A DNA stretch of 64,000 nucleotides from Antedon mediterranea (GCF_964355755.1 NC_092678.1:3358922-3422921); one strand, 5' to 3'. Shown: positions 24,886 through 37,670, numbered from the stretch's first letter. Notes: generated from the sequence alone by a model not told the origin. Made by a program: numbers and translations.

Positions 24886-25019
24886 TGATGCTATAATTCA
24901 CTCAGATTATAATAATGCCAATAAAACTACGACACATAGGGACAAACTTTCTCCATAGAGAAATATATACTTATATTTTAGAAAGGTACAATATTTATGT
25001 ACAAGTATTACCCATGATA

Positions 25020-25135
25020 CCCTTGTAGAGCAGTGGTGGCCCCTGGATTTTTCCGAGGGGGTTGGGTCGGAGGCTATGCGAGCGAGCGAAGCCCCTGGAA
25101 GCAACGTGTTTCTAGCGTAATTTGAGGCTGTAGAG
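25020..25135. mobile_element. Fragment with CAGGGGC-type transposon terminus
   Basis: GTGGCCCCTGGATTTTTCCG and GCGAGCGAAGCCCCTGGAAG resemble the generic (GG)CCCCTGGAT ends of invertebrate DNA elements. Related words occur at 7140, 8045 and 36627. Family not assigned. Confidence 0.3.
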
Positions 25136-25138
25136 GTA

Positions 25139-25300
25139 GAGAGCAGATGAAGGTCCCAAACGATTGGGTTCAGACTAGCGTGTATTGTCAGGCCACACTG
25201 CACACTTTGTGGACTAGACACCTTGTTCATAATAATTAGACAATTTAGGGTTTTTATAAAGAAAATCAATACTTTATAATCAAAGATTGCAAGCAAACCA
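25139..25300 (+). pseudogene. Fragment of the 25-38-kb exon family (HCTLCG module)
   Basis: One frame reads RPHCTLCGLDTLFIIIRQF. The DNA matches 37480-37640 (minus strand) and, more weakly, 29965-30130 (plus). It is cut by stops nearby. Confidence 0.4.
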
Positions 25301-25463
25301 TCCACAGAAAGATTACAGGCCGAAGCTTTTAAATAATGGTATGTACCGCCCCTACTGTCGCTGGTTTTTACACTTTGTGATTTGTGCAAATGGGATCATC
25401 ATAGAGCAAAGAAAAACATGCCTCATCTTACGGCTGTTAATGCAACAAAAATCCTAGAGATTT

Positions 25464-28400
25464 CAATGCTGCGATTAAATGCAAACATTATCCGATGATG
25501 AAGAGTCGTTTAGATTTGTAGTAAATGTGGGAAACCGGATGTACCGATAGGGGGATCTATACACTAATTATTATCAATATTTTTACACATGTGACTTTGT
25601 GCAAACGCGATAAAAGTGAGGAAAAAATACACGGCTCATCTTACGGCCGTTTGTTCAAGGCGAAATTACATCAAGGACACAACAGAAAGTTAACAAAAAC
25701 TTTTTGGAAATATTAAGCCTAGATCCTAGGGATATCAATGCTGTGATTAAATGCAGACATTATCCAACACTAGACGAGGCGTTAAGATTTGTGTCAAACT
25801 AAAGTGTTCAGTGTGCTGGATGCAAAGGATGGATACCTGGATAGATGTGGACTAGACATCTTGTTCAATATAAGACAATTCAGGGCTTTTATAAAAAAAA
25901 TTAATACTTTGTAACCAAAGATTACAAAAGGAGGCCTTCAATTTCGTTAAGGGCGTTGAATACTGTTCTTTATGGTAGAGTTGTCCGGATAGATGAACAC
26001 ATCCGCACAGAGAAGAAAAAGAAGACGAAGAAAAAACACAATCAATTAAACAAACAAAAAACAGCAAACATGAGTCGCTTACAAACGTGAGGATAATGTT
26101 TAAATCTTATCTAACACTTTTATTAATTTAATAAGCCCGCAGTTTTAAATTTTGTTCACACATCTAAAGCTGGATATGAAGAAGTAACATACTAAGATTG
26201 AAAATTTGGAACAGCAGAAAACTACTGAATTATCAATATTTTTACACATGTGACTTTGTGCAAATGCTATAAGAGTGAGGCAAAAATACACGACTCATCT
26301 TACGGCCGTTAGTTCTAGGCGAAATCACAAGGACACAACAGAAAGTAAACAAAAACTTTTTGGAAATATTAAGCCTAGATCCTAGGGATATCAATGCTGT
26401 GATTAAATGCAGACATTATCCGACACTAGACGAGGCGTTAAGATTTGTGTCAAGCTAAAGTGTTCAGTGTGCTGGATGCAAAGGATGGATACCTGGATAG
26501 ATGTGGACTAGACATCTTGCTCAATATAAGACAATTCAGGGGTTTTATAAAAAAAAATTAATACTTTGTAACCAAAGATTACAAAAGGAGGCCTTCAATT
26601 TCGTTAAGGGCGTTGAATACTGTTCCTTATCAATATTTTTACACATGTGACTTTGTGCAAATGCTATAAGAGTGAGGCAAAATACACGGCTCATCTTACG
26701 GCCGTTAGTTCCAGGCGAAATCACAACAAGGACACAACAGAAAGTAAACAAAAACTTTTTGGAAATATTAAGCCTAGAATTGATAGGATATTGATATGTG
26801 ACACGCGTTAACAGAATCTGGACCAATTACATATAATGGACCATATTGATTAAAGTTTAATTTGTTTCACTTATTATATTTTGTTTCTGTTTTTAACAGA
26901 TTGTTAAACGAGGGGCACAATTTCGTATACGAGGGAGTTTACCGTTCCTAAAAAAAAAATACTTTGTAACCAAAGATTACTAAACGAAGCCTTCAATTTT
27001 GTAAAGGGCGTTGAATACCATTCCTTACGGAGACCAAGATAGATGAAGAAATGCGAGTTTCGCCAGTTTCATCCCTATGGACATAATTGGTTCGTTTCAA
27101 TGCTGCGATTAAATGCAAACATTATCCGATGATGAAGAGTCGTTTAGATTTGTAGTAAATGTGGGAAACCGGATGTACCGATAGGGGGATCTATACACTA
27201 ATTATTATCAATATTTTTACACATGTGACTTTGTGCAAACGCGATAAAAGTGAGGAAAAAATACACGGCTCATCTTACGGCCGTTTGTTCAAGGCAAAAT
27301 CACATCAAGGACACAACAGAAAGTTAACAAAAACTTTTTGGAAATATTAAGCCTAGATCCTAGGGATATCAATGCTGTGATTAAATGCAGACATTATCCG
27401 ACACTAGACGAGGCGTTAAGATATGTGTCAAGCTAAAGTGTTCAGTGTGCTGGATGCAAAGGATGGATACCTGGATAGATGTGGACTAGACATCTTGTTC
27501 AATATAAGACAATTCAGGGCTTTTATAAAAAAAAATTAATACTTTGTAACCAAAGATTACAAAAGGAGGCCTTCAATTTCGTTAAGGGCGTTGAATACTG
27601 TTCCTTATGGTAGAGTTGTCCGGATAGATGAACACATCCGCACAGAGAAGAAGACAACGAAGAAAAAACACAATCAATTAAACAAACAAAAAACAGCAAA
27701 CATGAGTCGCTTACAAACGTGAGGATAATGTTTAAATCTTATCTAACCCTTTTATTAATTTAATAAGCCCGCAGTTTTAAATTTTGTTCACACATCTAAA
27801 GCTGGATATGAAGAAGTAACATACTAAGATTGAACATTTGGAACAGCAGAAACCTACTGAATTATCAATATTTTTACACATGTGACTTTGTGCAAATGCT
27901 ATAAGAGTGAGGAAAAAATACACGGCTCATCTTACGGCCGTTAGTTCTAGGCGAAATCACAAGGACACAACAGAAAGTAAACAAAAACTTTTTGGAAATA
28001 TTAAGCCTAGATCCTAGGGATATCAATGCTGTGATTAAATGCAGACATTATCCGACACTAGACGAGGCGTTAAGATTTGTGTCAAGCTAAAGTGTTCAGT
28101 GTGCTGGATGCAAAGGATGGATACCTGGATAGATGTGGACTAGACATCTTGTTCAATATAAGACAATTCAGGGCTTTTATAAAAAAAAATTAATACTTTG
28201 TAACCAAAGATTACAAAAGGAGGCCTTCAATTTCGTTAAGGGCGTTGAATACTGTTCCTTATCAATATTTTTACACATGTGACTTTGTGCAAATGCTATA
28301 AGAGTGAGGCAAAATACACGGCTCATCTTACGGCCGTTAGTTCTAGGCGAAATCACAACAAGGACACAACAGAAAGTAAATAAAAACTTTTTGGAAATAT

Positions 28401-29960
28401 TAAGCCTAGAATTGATAGGATATTGATATGTGACACGCGTTAATAGAATCTGGACCAATTACATATAATGGACCATATTGATTAAAGTTTAATTTGTTTC
28501 ACTTATTATATTTTGTTTCTGTTTTTAACAGATTGTTAAACGAGGGGCACAACTTCGTATACGAGGGAGTTTACCGTTCCTAAAAAAAAAATACTTTGTA
28601 ACCAAAGATTACTAAACGAAGCCTTCAATTTTGTAAAGGGCGTTGAATACCATTCCTTACGGAGACCAAGATAGATGAAGAAATGCGAGTTTCGCCAGTT
28701 TCATCCCTATGGACATAATTGGTTCGTTTCAATGCTGCGATTAAATGCAAACATTATCCGATGATGAAGAGTCGTTTAGATTTGTAGTAAATGTGGGAAA
28801 CCGGATGTACCGATAGGGGGATCTATACACTAATTATTATCAATATTTTTACACATGTGACTTTGTGCAAACGCGATAAATGTGAGGAAAAAATACACGG
28901 CTCATCTTACGGCCGTTAGTTCTAGGCGAAATCACAACAAGGACACAACAGAAAGTAAACAAAAACTTTTTGGAAATATTAAGCCTAGATCCTAGGGATA
29001 TCAATGCTGTGATTAAATGCAGACATTATCCGACACTAGACGAGGCGTTAAGATATGTGTCAAGCTAAAGTGTTCAGTGTGCTGGATGCAAAGGATGGAT
29101 ACCTGGATAGATGTGGACTAGACATCTTGTTCAATATAAGACAATTCAGGGCTTTTATAAAAAAAATTAATACTTTGTAACCAAAGATTACAAAAGGAGG
29201 CCTTCAATTTCGTTAAGGGCGTTGAATACTGTTCCTTATGGTAGAGTTGTCCGGATAGATGAACACATCCGCACAGAGAAGAAGAAGACGAAGAAAAAAC
29301 ACAATCAATTAAACAAACAAAAAACAGCAAACAAACATGAGTCGCTTACAAACGTGAGGATAATGTTTAAATCTTATCTAACCCTTTTATTAATTTAATA
29401 AGCCCGCAGTTTTAAATTTTGTTCACACATCTAAAGCTGGATATGAAGAAGTAACATACTAAGATTGAACATTTGGAACAGCAGAAAACTACTGAATTAT
29501 CAATATTTTTACACATGTGACTTTGTGCAAATGCTATAAGAGTGAGGAAAAAATACACGGCTCATCTTACGGCCGTTAGTTCTAGGCGAAATCACAAGGA
29601 CACAACAGAAAGTAAACAAAAAACTTTTTGGAAATATTAAGCCTAGAATTGATAGGATATTGATATGTGACACGCGTTAATAGAATCTGGACCAATTACA
29701 TATAATGGACCATATTGATTAAAGTTTAATTTGTTTCACTTATTATATTTTGTTTCTGTTTTTAACAGATTGTTAAACGAGGGTCACAACTTTGTATACG
29801 AGGGAGTTTACCGTCCCTAAAAAAAAAAGAATTTGTAACCAAAGATTACTAAACTAAACTTCAATTTTGTAAAGGGCGTTGAATACCATTCCTTACGGAG
29901 ACCAAGATAGATGAAGAAATGCGAGTTTCGCCAGTTTCATCCCAATGGACATAATTGGTT
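25464..29960 (+). repeat. Tandem array of about 1.63-kb exon-bearing units
   Basis: The landmark CAATGCTGCGATTAAATGCA is at 25464, 27098 and 28730 (periods 1634 and 1632). The units are nearly identical, so the expansion is recent. Each unit contains modules that look like exons of one gene: a first-exon-like ATG-RLQT with donor GTGAGG (near 26070, 27702, 29338); KNFLEILSLDPRDINAVIKC followed by HYPTLDEALRFVSS; SRRNHNKDTTESKQKLFGN; and an intron ending TTTTTAACAG before LLNEGHNFVYEGVYRS. Sub-modules are duplicated inside each unit (CTCATCTTACGGCCGTTAGT near 25636, 26296 and 26692). Stops break most frames. I do not recognise the encoded protein. Confidence 0.85.
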
Positions 29961-30150
29961 CGTTTGGTTCCACGGACGATTGGGTGCAGATCGGGCCATA
30001 CTGCACATGTTGTGGACTAATTAAATGATAAGCTAGGCCAACACAAAGTAGACAGTTTGGACCTTTTATAAAAAGAAATCAATACTTTGTAATTCTATTT
30101 TAGATTATGCCTTATAAAAAGGATGATCCCAATGAAAATAATATAAGCTA
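29961..30150 (+). pseudogene. Diverged copy of the HCTLCG module ending the array
   Basis: The sequence reads RPYCTCCGL in one frame and shares GGATGATCCCAATGAAAATA with the minus-strand stretch near 37415. It marks the right end of the amplified family on the plus strand. Confidence 0.35.
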
Positions 30151-31160
30151 ACCTTTTTGGACTTAAATTACTCGACACGATAAGTTTAATTGCTGTATGG
30201 TCTATAATAATATGAATACATTTAGGCCCAAGATGCTCCTGAACAATTCATATATCATTGGCTTGCACTGCGAATTCATGAATTTGCGCTTAAAAACGTA
30301 TAAAAGAAGTTAAGAATACGTGACTATGTCACAGTCGTGATTATGCTAGGGCATACTTTGATAAGAGAATTGTTAGCAAACATCATAAAAGACATGTGGA
30401 AGTGTACTGGATATAATAAACAAGGCAAGCTCACAACCTTGTAAGCGACATGAGTTTGTAATATGTAATATGTTATATTATTATATATAGTAAAATAAAG
30501 AAGAAATTTTGAATGGGTGCCATAAATAAACAAATTTTTTCTTATTCAGGAGAAAAGAGTGCTATTGGATATTTAAGCCGTAGAGAGTCGCAAGTAAAAC
30601 AAAATATTCAAAAAAGAGTGGATAGTCCAGCAGCATAGTCATGTCGTCATGTTGTCGTGTCATGGAAAGAAGAAATTTATGACATGCAGTGTTGTGTTTT
30701 TATTAATGAACTGGATTGACTGTGCATCAACCTTACAACCAAACATTTTTACTCCTTGTAGATTAGTAATTACTATGTTTGAAAGATGGATCCTTCCTAT
30801 TACAGCATATAATGTACATATAAAATAATTGTTTTTATTAATTTTCTAATTTCTTGATAATATAATGTAAAACATTTTTGTAATCAATTTTTAGGTTAAA
30901 CCAAACAAGATTCAATAGGGTCAACTATTAATTTTGCAATTTGTTTTGAAAAGAGCTAATTCCATTTATTCATGATAAGAAAAATTAAAAGTTACATCTG
31001 AGTTAACATTGCCTAAATGGCCCGATAATATCTGTGGGGACTGTTATTACTGTATTTCAGTAATGTTTTTTTCTTTAATAATTATCTACCTTCTTGCAGG
31101 TAGACAGGGACTTGGGGTGTGCATCATAAAAAAATAAATAATATTAATAAAGAAAAAGAA
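30151..31160. other. AT-rich spacer, nothing recognised
   Basis: About 1 kb without a supported gene or repeat. Short ORFs only. Confidence 0.5.
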
Positions 31161-31167
31161 AAAAAGT

Positions 31168-31984
31168 TTACCAATATGGTGAATACCTAACTGGTGGCCG
31201 ACTTATTCTTCCCGATCGAGTTCTGTACACGCCAGCTGCAACAGCAGGCACGGCCGCCACATCCGGCACCGGAGCAACGTCCGGCACAGGCACCACTACA
31301 GCCACATCCGGCACCACTACCGGAACAGCCGGAGCAGCAGGCACGGCCGCTGCCGCAGCCGCAGGCCCACCATCATCGGCTCTTGGATTGGGGATGCCTA
31401 GCATATCAAAATGCCCACCTGCCACGCACATCTGATGCCAATTCGCTGCTGCCCTCTGTCTTTCCGTCTCTGCATTGTAAGGTGGCAAATTAGGAGGTGG
31501 GCGAAACGCACATTCAGACGATGAACAAGTAAGTGATGATGAAGGTGAAGTGGTGCATTGTCGTGGACATTTTCGTCGCTGAGGCAGTGAATGATGTTGT
31601 GGCGGTGAATGCTGTTGTCTTGGTGGGGAATGTTGTAGTCTGCGTAATCTAATGAGGCGTTCACGTTCTTCACGTTGTCGTTGTTGTCTCGTGCGTCTGA
31701 ACTGTATTCTGTCTGGTGGTGTTTGTGGTCTGGGTGGTGAATGATGTTGTGGTCGTGGTGGTGAATGATGCTGTGGTCTTCGTCTGCGTGGTGGTCGTGG
31801 TTGTGGTGGTGGTGGTATAGGCACACGTAGTGGGGAGCGATTAAAACCTCTTGCAGTTCGGCCATAAGGATGAAACCGTCGACATTCTCGTTGTCGAAAT
31901 ACTACTTCCTCATCTATCCGGGCAACTCTACCGTAGGGACGGTAAACTCCCTCACATAAAAAGTTATGTGCCTCATTTAACAAT
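31168..31984 (-). CDS. Terminal exon of an unknown Pro/Arg/His-rich protein with TRSGR tail
   Basis: A 271-codon open exon has no ATG. It begins directly after an acceptor (CTGTTTTTAACAG at 31997-31985) with LLNEAHNFLCEGVYRPYGRV, a conserved module that recurs, decayed, in the array at 25.4-30 kb together with the same intron end. The middle is low-complexity (PRPPRRRR and HHSPP repeats, then an A/V/P-rich stretch). The end is YRTRSGRISRPPVRYSPYW. A TRSGR..-PP-RY tail is common at the C-terminus of Ty3/gypsy-type polyproteins, so a retroelement origin is possible. It may instead be a host gene whose first exon lies at 37756. Codon order is intact in this copy, unlike the plus-strand relatives. 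Confidence 0.5.
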
Positions 31985-32584
31985 CTGTTAAAAACAGAAA
32001 CAAAATATAATAATAAATGAGTGAAACAAATTAAACTTTAATCAATATGGTCCATTATATGAAATTGGTCCAGATTCTATTAACGTGTGTTACATATCAA
32101 TATCCTATCAAATTGAAAGTCGGAGAAACAGTCTCTGTAAATTTTTCAAAAACACATTTTCCTAAATATTGAATATATTTTTTTATGCAAATCACAAATA
32201 ATAAATGTACCTCCAAATCACCTTATTTGTTAGTTTAAACCCTATAGCGCAACCTATAATGATGACCAGTGATTTTGTGGAAGATCCAGGAATTTTAAAA
32301 AAAATATGTGGTGGGCGGGGTGGAGACTAAAAATGGTAAAATAAAGTGGGTGGAGATGATGAATCCACACCTGGTCAACTTTTTTAGGTGAAAGTTCAAG
32401 GTCATAACGAAAACAAAAATATCGTTATCCGTGTACGCGTGAAACTTTCCAAAAACACATTTTCTTATCAATTTTGAAAAATATCAACACTTGCGCAATG
32501 AAAATTTATATATATCTTTTTTAAATAAATGAAATGTTTCAAGAGATCTTGCCAGGAATATGTGATCAAAATTAAATTGTGTAA

Positions 32585-32655
32585 AGCTCTGTGTACCATT
32601 TTTGTCAAACTAGTGATATATGCCCAAATATGGTAGTGATATGACACCATCATGA
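32585..32655. mobile_element. Harbinger-like MITE, family A, copy 3 (right end lost)
   Basis: Left end TAA + AGCTCTGTGTACC, then TTTTGTCAAACTAG and CCCAAATATGGTAGTGATAT. Internally deleted and truncated. Confidence 0.7.
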
Positions 32656-32689
32656 AATAGGTTGTTCAAACAACAACAAAATTATAATT

Positions 32690-35600
32690 TGTTGAATTTA
32701 CATACAATTCAATTTATACACTACAGGACTCTTAATCAATTTTTTGGGGGGGTTTAATGGGATGTATGTTTTTTTTAGGTTTGCAGAGTTTAACATTTAT
32801 TTTTAACCAAAAAAATGATGTTTTACCCCAAAAATAGGTTTTTAAAAGAACAAAAAAACTACATGATTTTATTGCTTTAATTGGTTTTCTGTTTTTTTTT
32901 TCGGTTTGATCGGTTAAACAATTATTTATACCAAAAAAACGATGTTTTACCCCAAAAAATAGGTTGTTACTTCACAGTCAATAATTTGTTGAATTCATAT
33001 ACAATTCAATTCATACAGTACAGGATGTAATTGCTTTTATTTTGTTTTCATGGGACGTCTGTGTTTTTTAGGTTTGCAGAGTTTAATAATTATTTTTCAC
33101 CAAAACTAGGTTGTTAAAACAAAAAAAAAATTATAATTTATTGAATTTACATACAATTCAATTCATACACTACTAGTATTTAATTACTTTTAATTACTTT
33201 TTTATGACCTTCATAAACTTCAAGTTACTTCTTTTATGTTTGAATATGTTACTGGTTTACTACCAAAGTCTGTTTCAATGTTATTTTCAAATCGTTTATT
33301 AGATCATACCTATAACATAAGAAATCCACATAAATTGTATGTTCCATTTGTTAAACTTAGAAAAAGCCAGTTTTTTATTACTTATTTAGGACCAACGTAT
33401 TGGAATAATCTAGATTCAACTGCCATCAATCATTTATATACTGTAAATTCATTTAGAAAGCATATAAAAATCCTTTATTTATCTTGTTACCAAACCTACT
33501 AAATATGTTGCGCACTGTATAATTTATTTAAATTCTATGCGTTGTATTTGTATATTTATACGGTACCGTTCTTATTTTTGTTTGAATTATTATTATTTTA
33601 GGGGTCAATGTGAGACAAGTTCTACTTCTAATTTTGATCCCTAAGATGGTCTTATATTAATTGTTTATGATTGTTTATTGTAATATTGTTTGTTATATAT
33701 TGTGACCATCTTAAATAAATGTATTATTGAATATTGAATTGGTTTTCATGGGATGCCTATGTGTTTTTGAGGTTTACAGAGTTTAACAATTATTTTAAAG
33801 AAAAAAAATGATGTTTTACCTCAAAAATAGGTTTTTAAAAGAACAAAAAAACTACATGATTTTATTGCTTTAATTGGTTTTCTGGGTTTTTTTTAGGTTT
33901 GATCGGTTAAACAATTATTTATACCAAAAAAATGATGTTTTACCCCAAAAAATAGGTTGTTACTTCACAGTCAATAATTTGTTGAATTCATATACAATTC
34001 AATTCATACAGTACAGGATGTAATTGCTTTTATTTTGTTTTCATGGGACGTCTGTGTTTTTTAGGTTTGCAGAGTTTAATAATTATTTTTCACCAAAACT
34101 AGGTTGTTAAAACAACAACAAATTATAATTTATTGAATTTACATACAATTCAATTCATACACTACTAGTATTTAATTACAATTAATTTTAACCAAAAAAT
34201 GATGTTTTACACCCAAAAATAGGTTGTCCAAACAACAACAAATTATAATTTGTTGAATTTACATACAATTCAATTTATGCAATACAGGATTTAATTGATT
34301 TTATTTGGTTTTCATGGGATGTGTATGTGTTTTTGAGGTTTGCAGAGTTTAACAATTATTTTTAACCCAAAAAAAAATGATGTTTTACCCTAAAAATAGG
34401 TTTTTAAAAGAACAATACAACTACATGATTTTATTGCTTTATTTGGTTTTCTGGTTTTTTTTTAGATTTGATCGGTTAAACAATTATTTATACCAAAAAA
34501 CAATGTTTTACCCCAAAAAATAGGTTGTTATTTCACAGTCAATTAATAATTTGTTGAATTCATATACAATTCAATTCATACAGTACAGGATGTAATCGCT
34601 TTTATTTGGTTTTCATGGCATGTGTATGTGTTTTTGAGGTTTGCAGAGTTTAACAATAATTTTTAACCCAAAAAAATTATGTTTTACCCCAAAAATAGGT
34701 TGTCCAAACAACAAAAAATTATAATTTGTTGAATTTACATACAATTCAATTCATGCAATATAGGATTTAATTGATTTTATTTGGTTTTCATGGGATGTGT
34801 ATGTGTTTTGAGGTTTGCAGAGTTTAACAATTATTTTTAACCCAAAAAATGATGTTTTACACCCAAAAATAGGTTGTCCAAACAACAACAAATTATAATT
34901 TGTTGAATTTACATACAATTCAATTTATGCAATACAGGATTTAATTGATTTTATTTGGTTTTCATGGGATGTGTATGTGTTTTGAGGTTTGCAGAGTTTA
35001 ACAATTATTTTTAACCAAAAAAAAGATGTTTTACCCCAATAGGTTGTCCAAACAACAAGAATTTACATACTATTCAATTTATGCGATACAGGATTTAATT
35101 TATTTTATTTGGTTTTCATGGGATGTGTATTTGTTTTGAGGTTTGCAGAGTTTAACAATAATTTTTAACCCAAAAACATTATGTTTTACCCCAAAAATAG
35201 GTTGTCCAAACAACAAAAAATTATAATTTGTTGAATTTACATACAATTCAATTTATGCAATACAGGATGTAATTGATTTTATTTGGTTTTCATGGGATGT
35301 GTATGTGTTTTGAGGTTTGCAGAGTTTAACAATTATTTTTAACCAAAAAAATGATTTTTTACCCCCAAAATAGGTTGTCCAAACAACAACAAAATTATAA
35401 TTTGCTAAATTTACATACTATTCAATTTATGCAATACAGGATTTAATTTAGTTTATTTGGTTTTCATGGGATGTGTATTTGTTTTGAGGTTTGCAGAGTT
35501 TTAACAATTATTTTTAACCAAAAAAATGATGTTTTACCCCAAAAAATAGGTTGTCCAAACAACAAAAAATTATAATTTGCTGAATTTACATACAATTCAA

Positions 35601-36470
35601 TTTATGCAATACAGGATTTAATTGATTTTATTTGGTTTCATGGGATGTGTATGTGTTTTGAGGTTTGCAGAGTTTAACAATTATTTTTAACCCAAAAAAT
35701 GATGTTTTACCCCAAAAATAGGTTGTCCAAACAACAAAAAATTATAATTTGCTGAATTTACATACAATTCAATTTATGCAATACAGGATTTTATTGATTT
35801 AATTTGCCTTTCATGGGATGTGTATGTGTTTTGAGGTTTGCAGAGTTTAACAATTATTTTTAACCAAAAAAAAGATGTTTTACCCCAATAGGTTGTCCAA
35901 ACAACAAGAATTTACATACTATTCAATTTATGCGATACAGGATTTAATTTATTTTATTTGGTTTTCATGGGATGTGTATTTGTTTTGAGGTTTGCAGAGT
36001 TTTAACAATTATTTTTACCCAAAAAAATGATGTTTTACCCCAAAAATAGGTTGTCCAAACAACAACAAATTATAATTTGCTGAATTTACATACAATTCAA
36101 TTTATGCAATACAGGATTTAATTGATTTTATTTGGTTTCATGGGATGTGTATGTGTTTTGAGGTTTGCAGGGTTTAACAATTATTTTTAACCAAAAAATG
36201 ATGTTTTACCCCAAAAATAGGTTGTCCAAACAACAAAAAATTATAATTTGCTGAATTTACATACAATTCAATTTATGCAATACAGGATTTTATTGATTTA
36301 ATTTGCCTTTCATGGGATGTGTATGTGTTTTGAGGTTTGCAGAGTTTAACAATATTATTTTTACTAAAAAATGCGGTTTTACCCTAAAAATAGACCATTA
36401 ATTAATAATTTGTTGAATTTACATACAATTCAAATCATACACTACAGGGTTTAATCGCTTTTATTTGGTT
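32690..36470. repeat. Satellite array: 174-bp monomers with higher-order structure, plus 293-bp dimers
   Basis: The landmark TTTGCAGAGTTTAACAAT recurs near 34642, 34816, 34990, 35144, 35318, 35492, 35666, 35839, 35993, 36166 and 36338. Spacing is 172-174 bp except for two short 154-bp monomers ending at 35144 and 35993, 849 bp apart. This five-monomer spacing is a higher-order repeat. The left part (32690-34640) is organised as roughly 293-301-bp dimers that alternate the standard monomer with a variant containing TTTGATCGGTTAAACAATTA. A LINE fragment interrupts it at 33195-33740. Confidence 0.9.
33195..33740 (+). mobile_element. CR1/L2-like LINE 3' fragment inserted in the satellite
   Basis: An 88-codon ORF (33236-33502) with MFEYVTGLLPKS, YNIRNPHKLYVP, GPTYWNNLDS and VNSFRKHIK matches the conserved C-terminal tail of CR1-clade reverse transcriptases (Y.TRN...P..R......Y.GP..WN.L......S...FK..LK). 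It is followed by a 3' UTR ending TATTATTGAATATTGAAT, a typical short-repeat LINE terminus. It is 5'-truncated and splits the satellite array. Confidence 0.75.
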
Positions 36471-36964
36471 TTCATGGGGTTAATATATTTTTGTAGAGGT
36501 TTGCATTTATTTTTAAAAAAATATACAATGCGAGTTTTTAAGGGATGTGCTACCATGATATATAAATTGTTTAAAATACAACAATCACAGAAGCCTAGGC
36601 ATAGATACATTTATATTATTCAGGGGCGGATCCAGCATTATAAATTAGGTTGGAGAGGGGGGGGGGGGGGGGGTGCTAAATATTTCATAATGATAAAAAC
36701 GATCCGTCGGGTTGCAGAAAAATTTAAAATAGTGTTTTATTTAAAAAAAGACATGGCTGATAAATGTGTACCTGTTATTATAGACCATGCATCAATTAAT
36801 AGGTGGTGTTTTTTGAAAGGTCAAATGCGCCCTCTATCTATTATCGAGAGGTAACAAAGATCTTGTGAGAGGAATCCCCTTTCTGTCAAATCAAACAATT
36901 ATAACCACAGATGGTCAGTTATATTTGTAATCCGGGAGAAAATATGGAAAACTGGAAGCACATG
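36471..36964. other. Spacer with CAGGGGCGGATCCAG end and an 18-G run
   Basis: TTCAGGGGCGGATCCAGCAT at about 36620, followed by a G homopolymer (36656-36673), is a usual invertebrate DNA-transposon terminus. The 129-codon ORF across it is not credible. Confidence 0.4.
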
Positions 36965-37400
36965 TTAGGCTAGGACATGAGTCTAAGTTTTATTATTATA
37001 AATAATATCATGCAAAAACCTACACACGTGTTAACCAGTTTTTGAAGGCCTGAGGCAGAGGGAGCTAACACAACCAAATCATCAGCATAGCATAAATGAT
37101 TAAAACATGCATTGTTAAAATAACATCCATATCTACTTTTACCAAGAGACGTACTGAGAGCGTCAACATATATATTGTATAATAGAGGAGACATTACACC
37201 CCCTTGCCTTACACCATTTGTAACTGGGAAACTATCCGATAAACAGTTACCCCATCTGACTAGAAACCGTTGTTGTTGATACCAGGACACAAGGAACCTA
37301 ATCACAACAAGAGGCACATTTCTCTCAATAAGCGTTCTAAAATGGGAGTGTTGGCAGCATGTATGTGTCTATTTAACATACCATTATTAATAGAAAGAGA
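36965..37400 (-). pseudogene. LINE reverse-transcriptase fragment (FADD/YADD palm)
   Basis: Minus-strand frame: LIERNVPLVVIRFLVSWYQQ, then NGVRQGGVMSPLLYNIYVD and HLCYADDLVVLAPSASGLQK. These are RT motifs 4 (G.RQGG.LSP) and 5 (YADD). The N-terminal palm, fingers and endonuclease are missing. The fragment sits between the satellite and the family module at 37.4-37.7 kb. Confidence 0.85.
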
Positions 37401-37409
37401 ATCACTTAT

Positions 37410-37670
37410 TTTCATTGGGATCCTTTTATATATATAAAATATTAGTTTTATATAAAATTAACAAAGTGTAGGCTAGATTTTTTAGGCCCAAACGGTATTG
37501 TGTTAGCCCAACTAGGCTAGCATATCTTCTAATAATTATGAACAAGCTGTCCATGCCTAATCCACAAAGTGTCAGTGTGGCCCGACCGTACACACTAATC
37601 TGCACCCATGGACCCAAACGGTCTCGGCTAACTAACCTCAGTCTTCTTGATTTATTGCAAACCATTTGCT
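37410..37670 (-). pseudogene. Minus-strand copy of the exon-family HCTLCG module
   Basis: Minus-strand DNA (GGGCCACACTGACACTTTGT, CTTGTTCATAATTATTAGA) aligns with 25180-25245 on plus, and its downstream end (GGATCCCAATGAAAATAA) with 30120-30145. Stops and small indels are present. It places a second, inverted family member between 31 and 38 kb. Confidence 0.45.

Noticed and set aside
31194-31493. Plus-strand proline-rich ORF opposite the TRSGR exon
   Set aside because: Antisense shadow of the proline/alanine-rich exon; the minus frame has the acceptor and conserved modules.
32690-36470. CRISPR-like array
   Set aside because: Spacing is regular but whole 174-bp monomers are repeated with no unique spacers; eukaryotic satellite.
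36465-36854. 129-codon ORF with a Gly run
   Set aside because: The Gly run is an 18-G homopolymer beside a transposon end; the frame has no other support.
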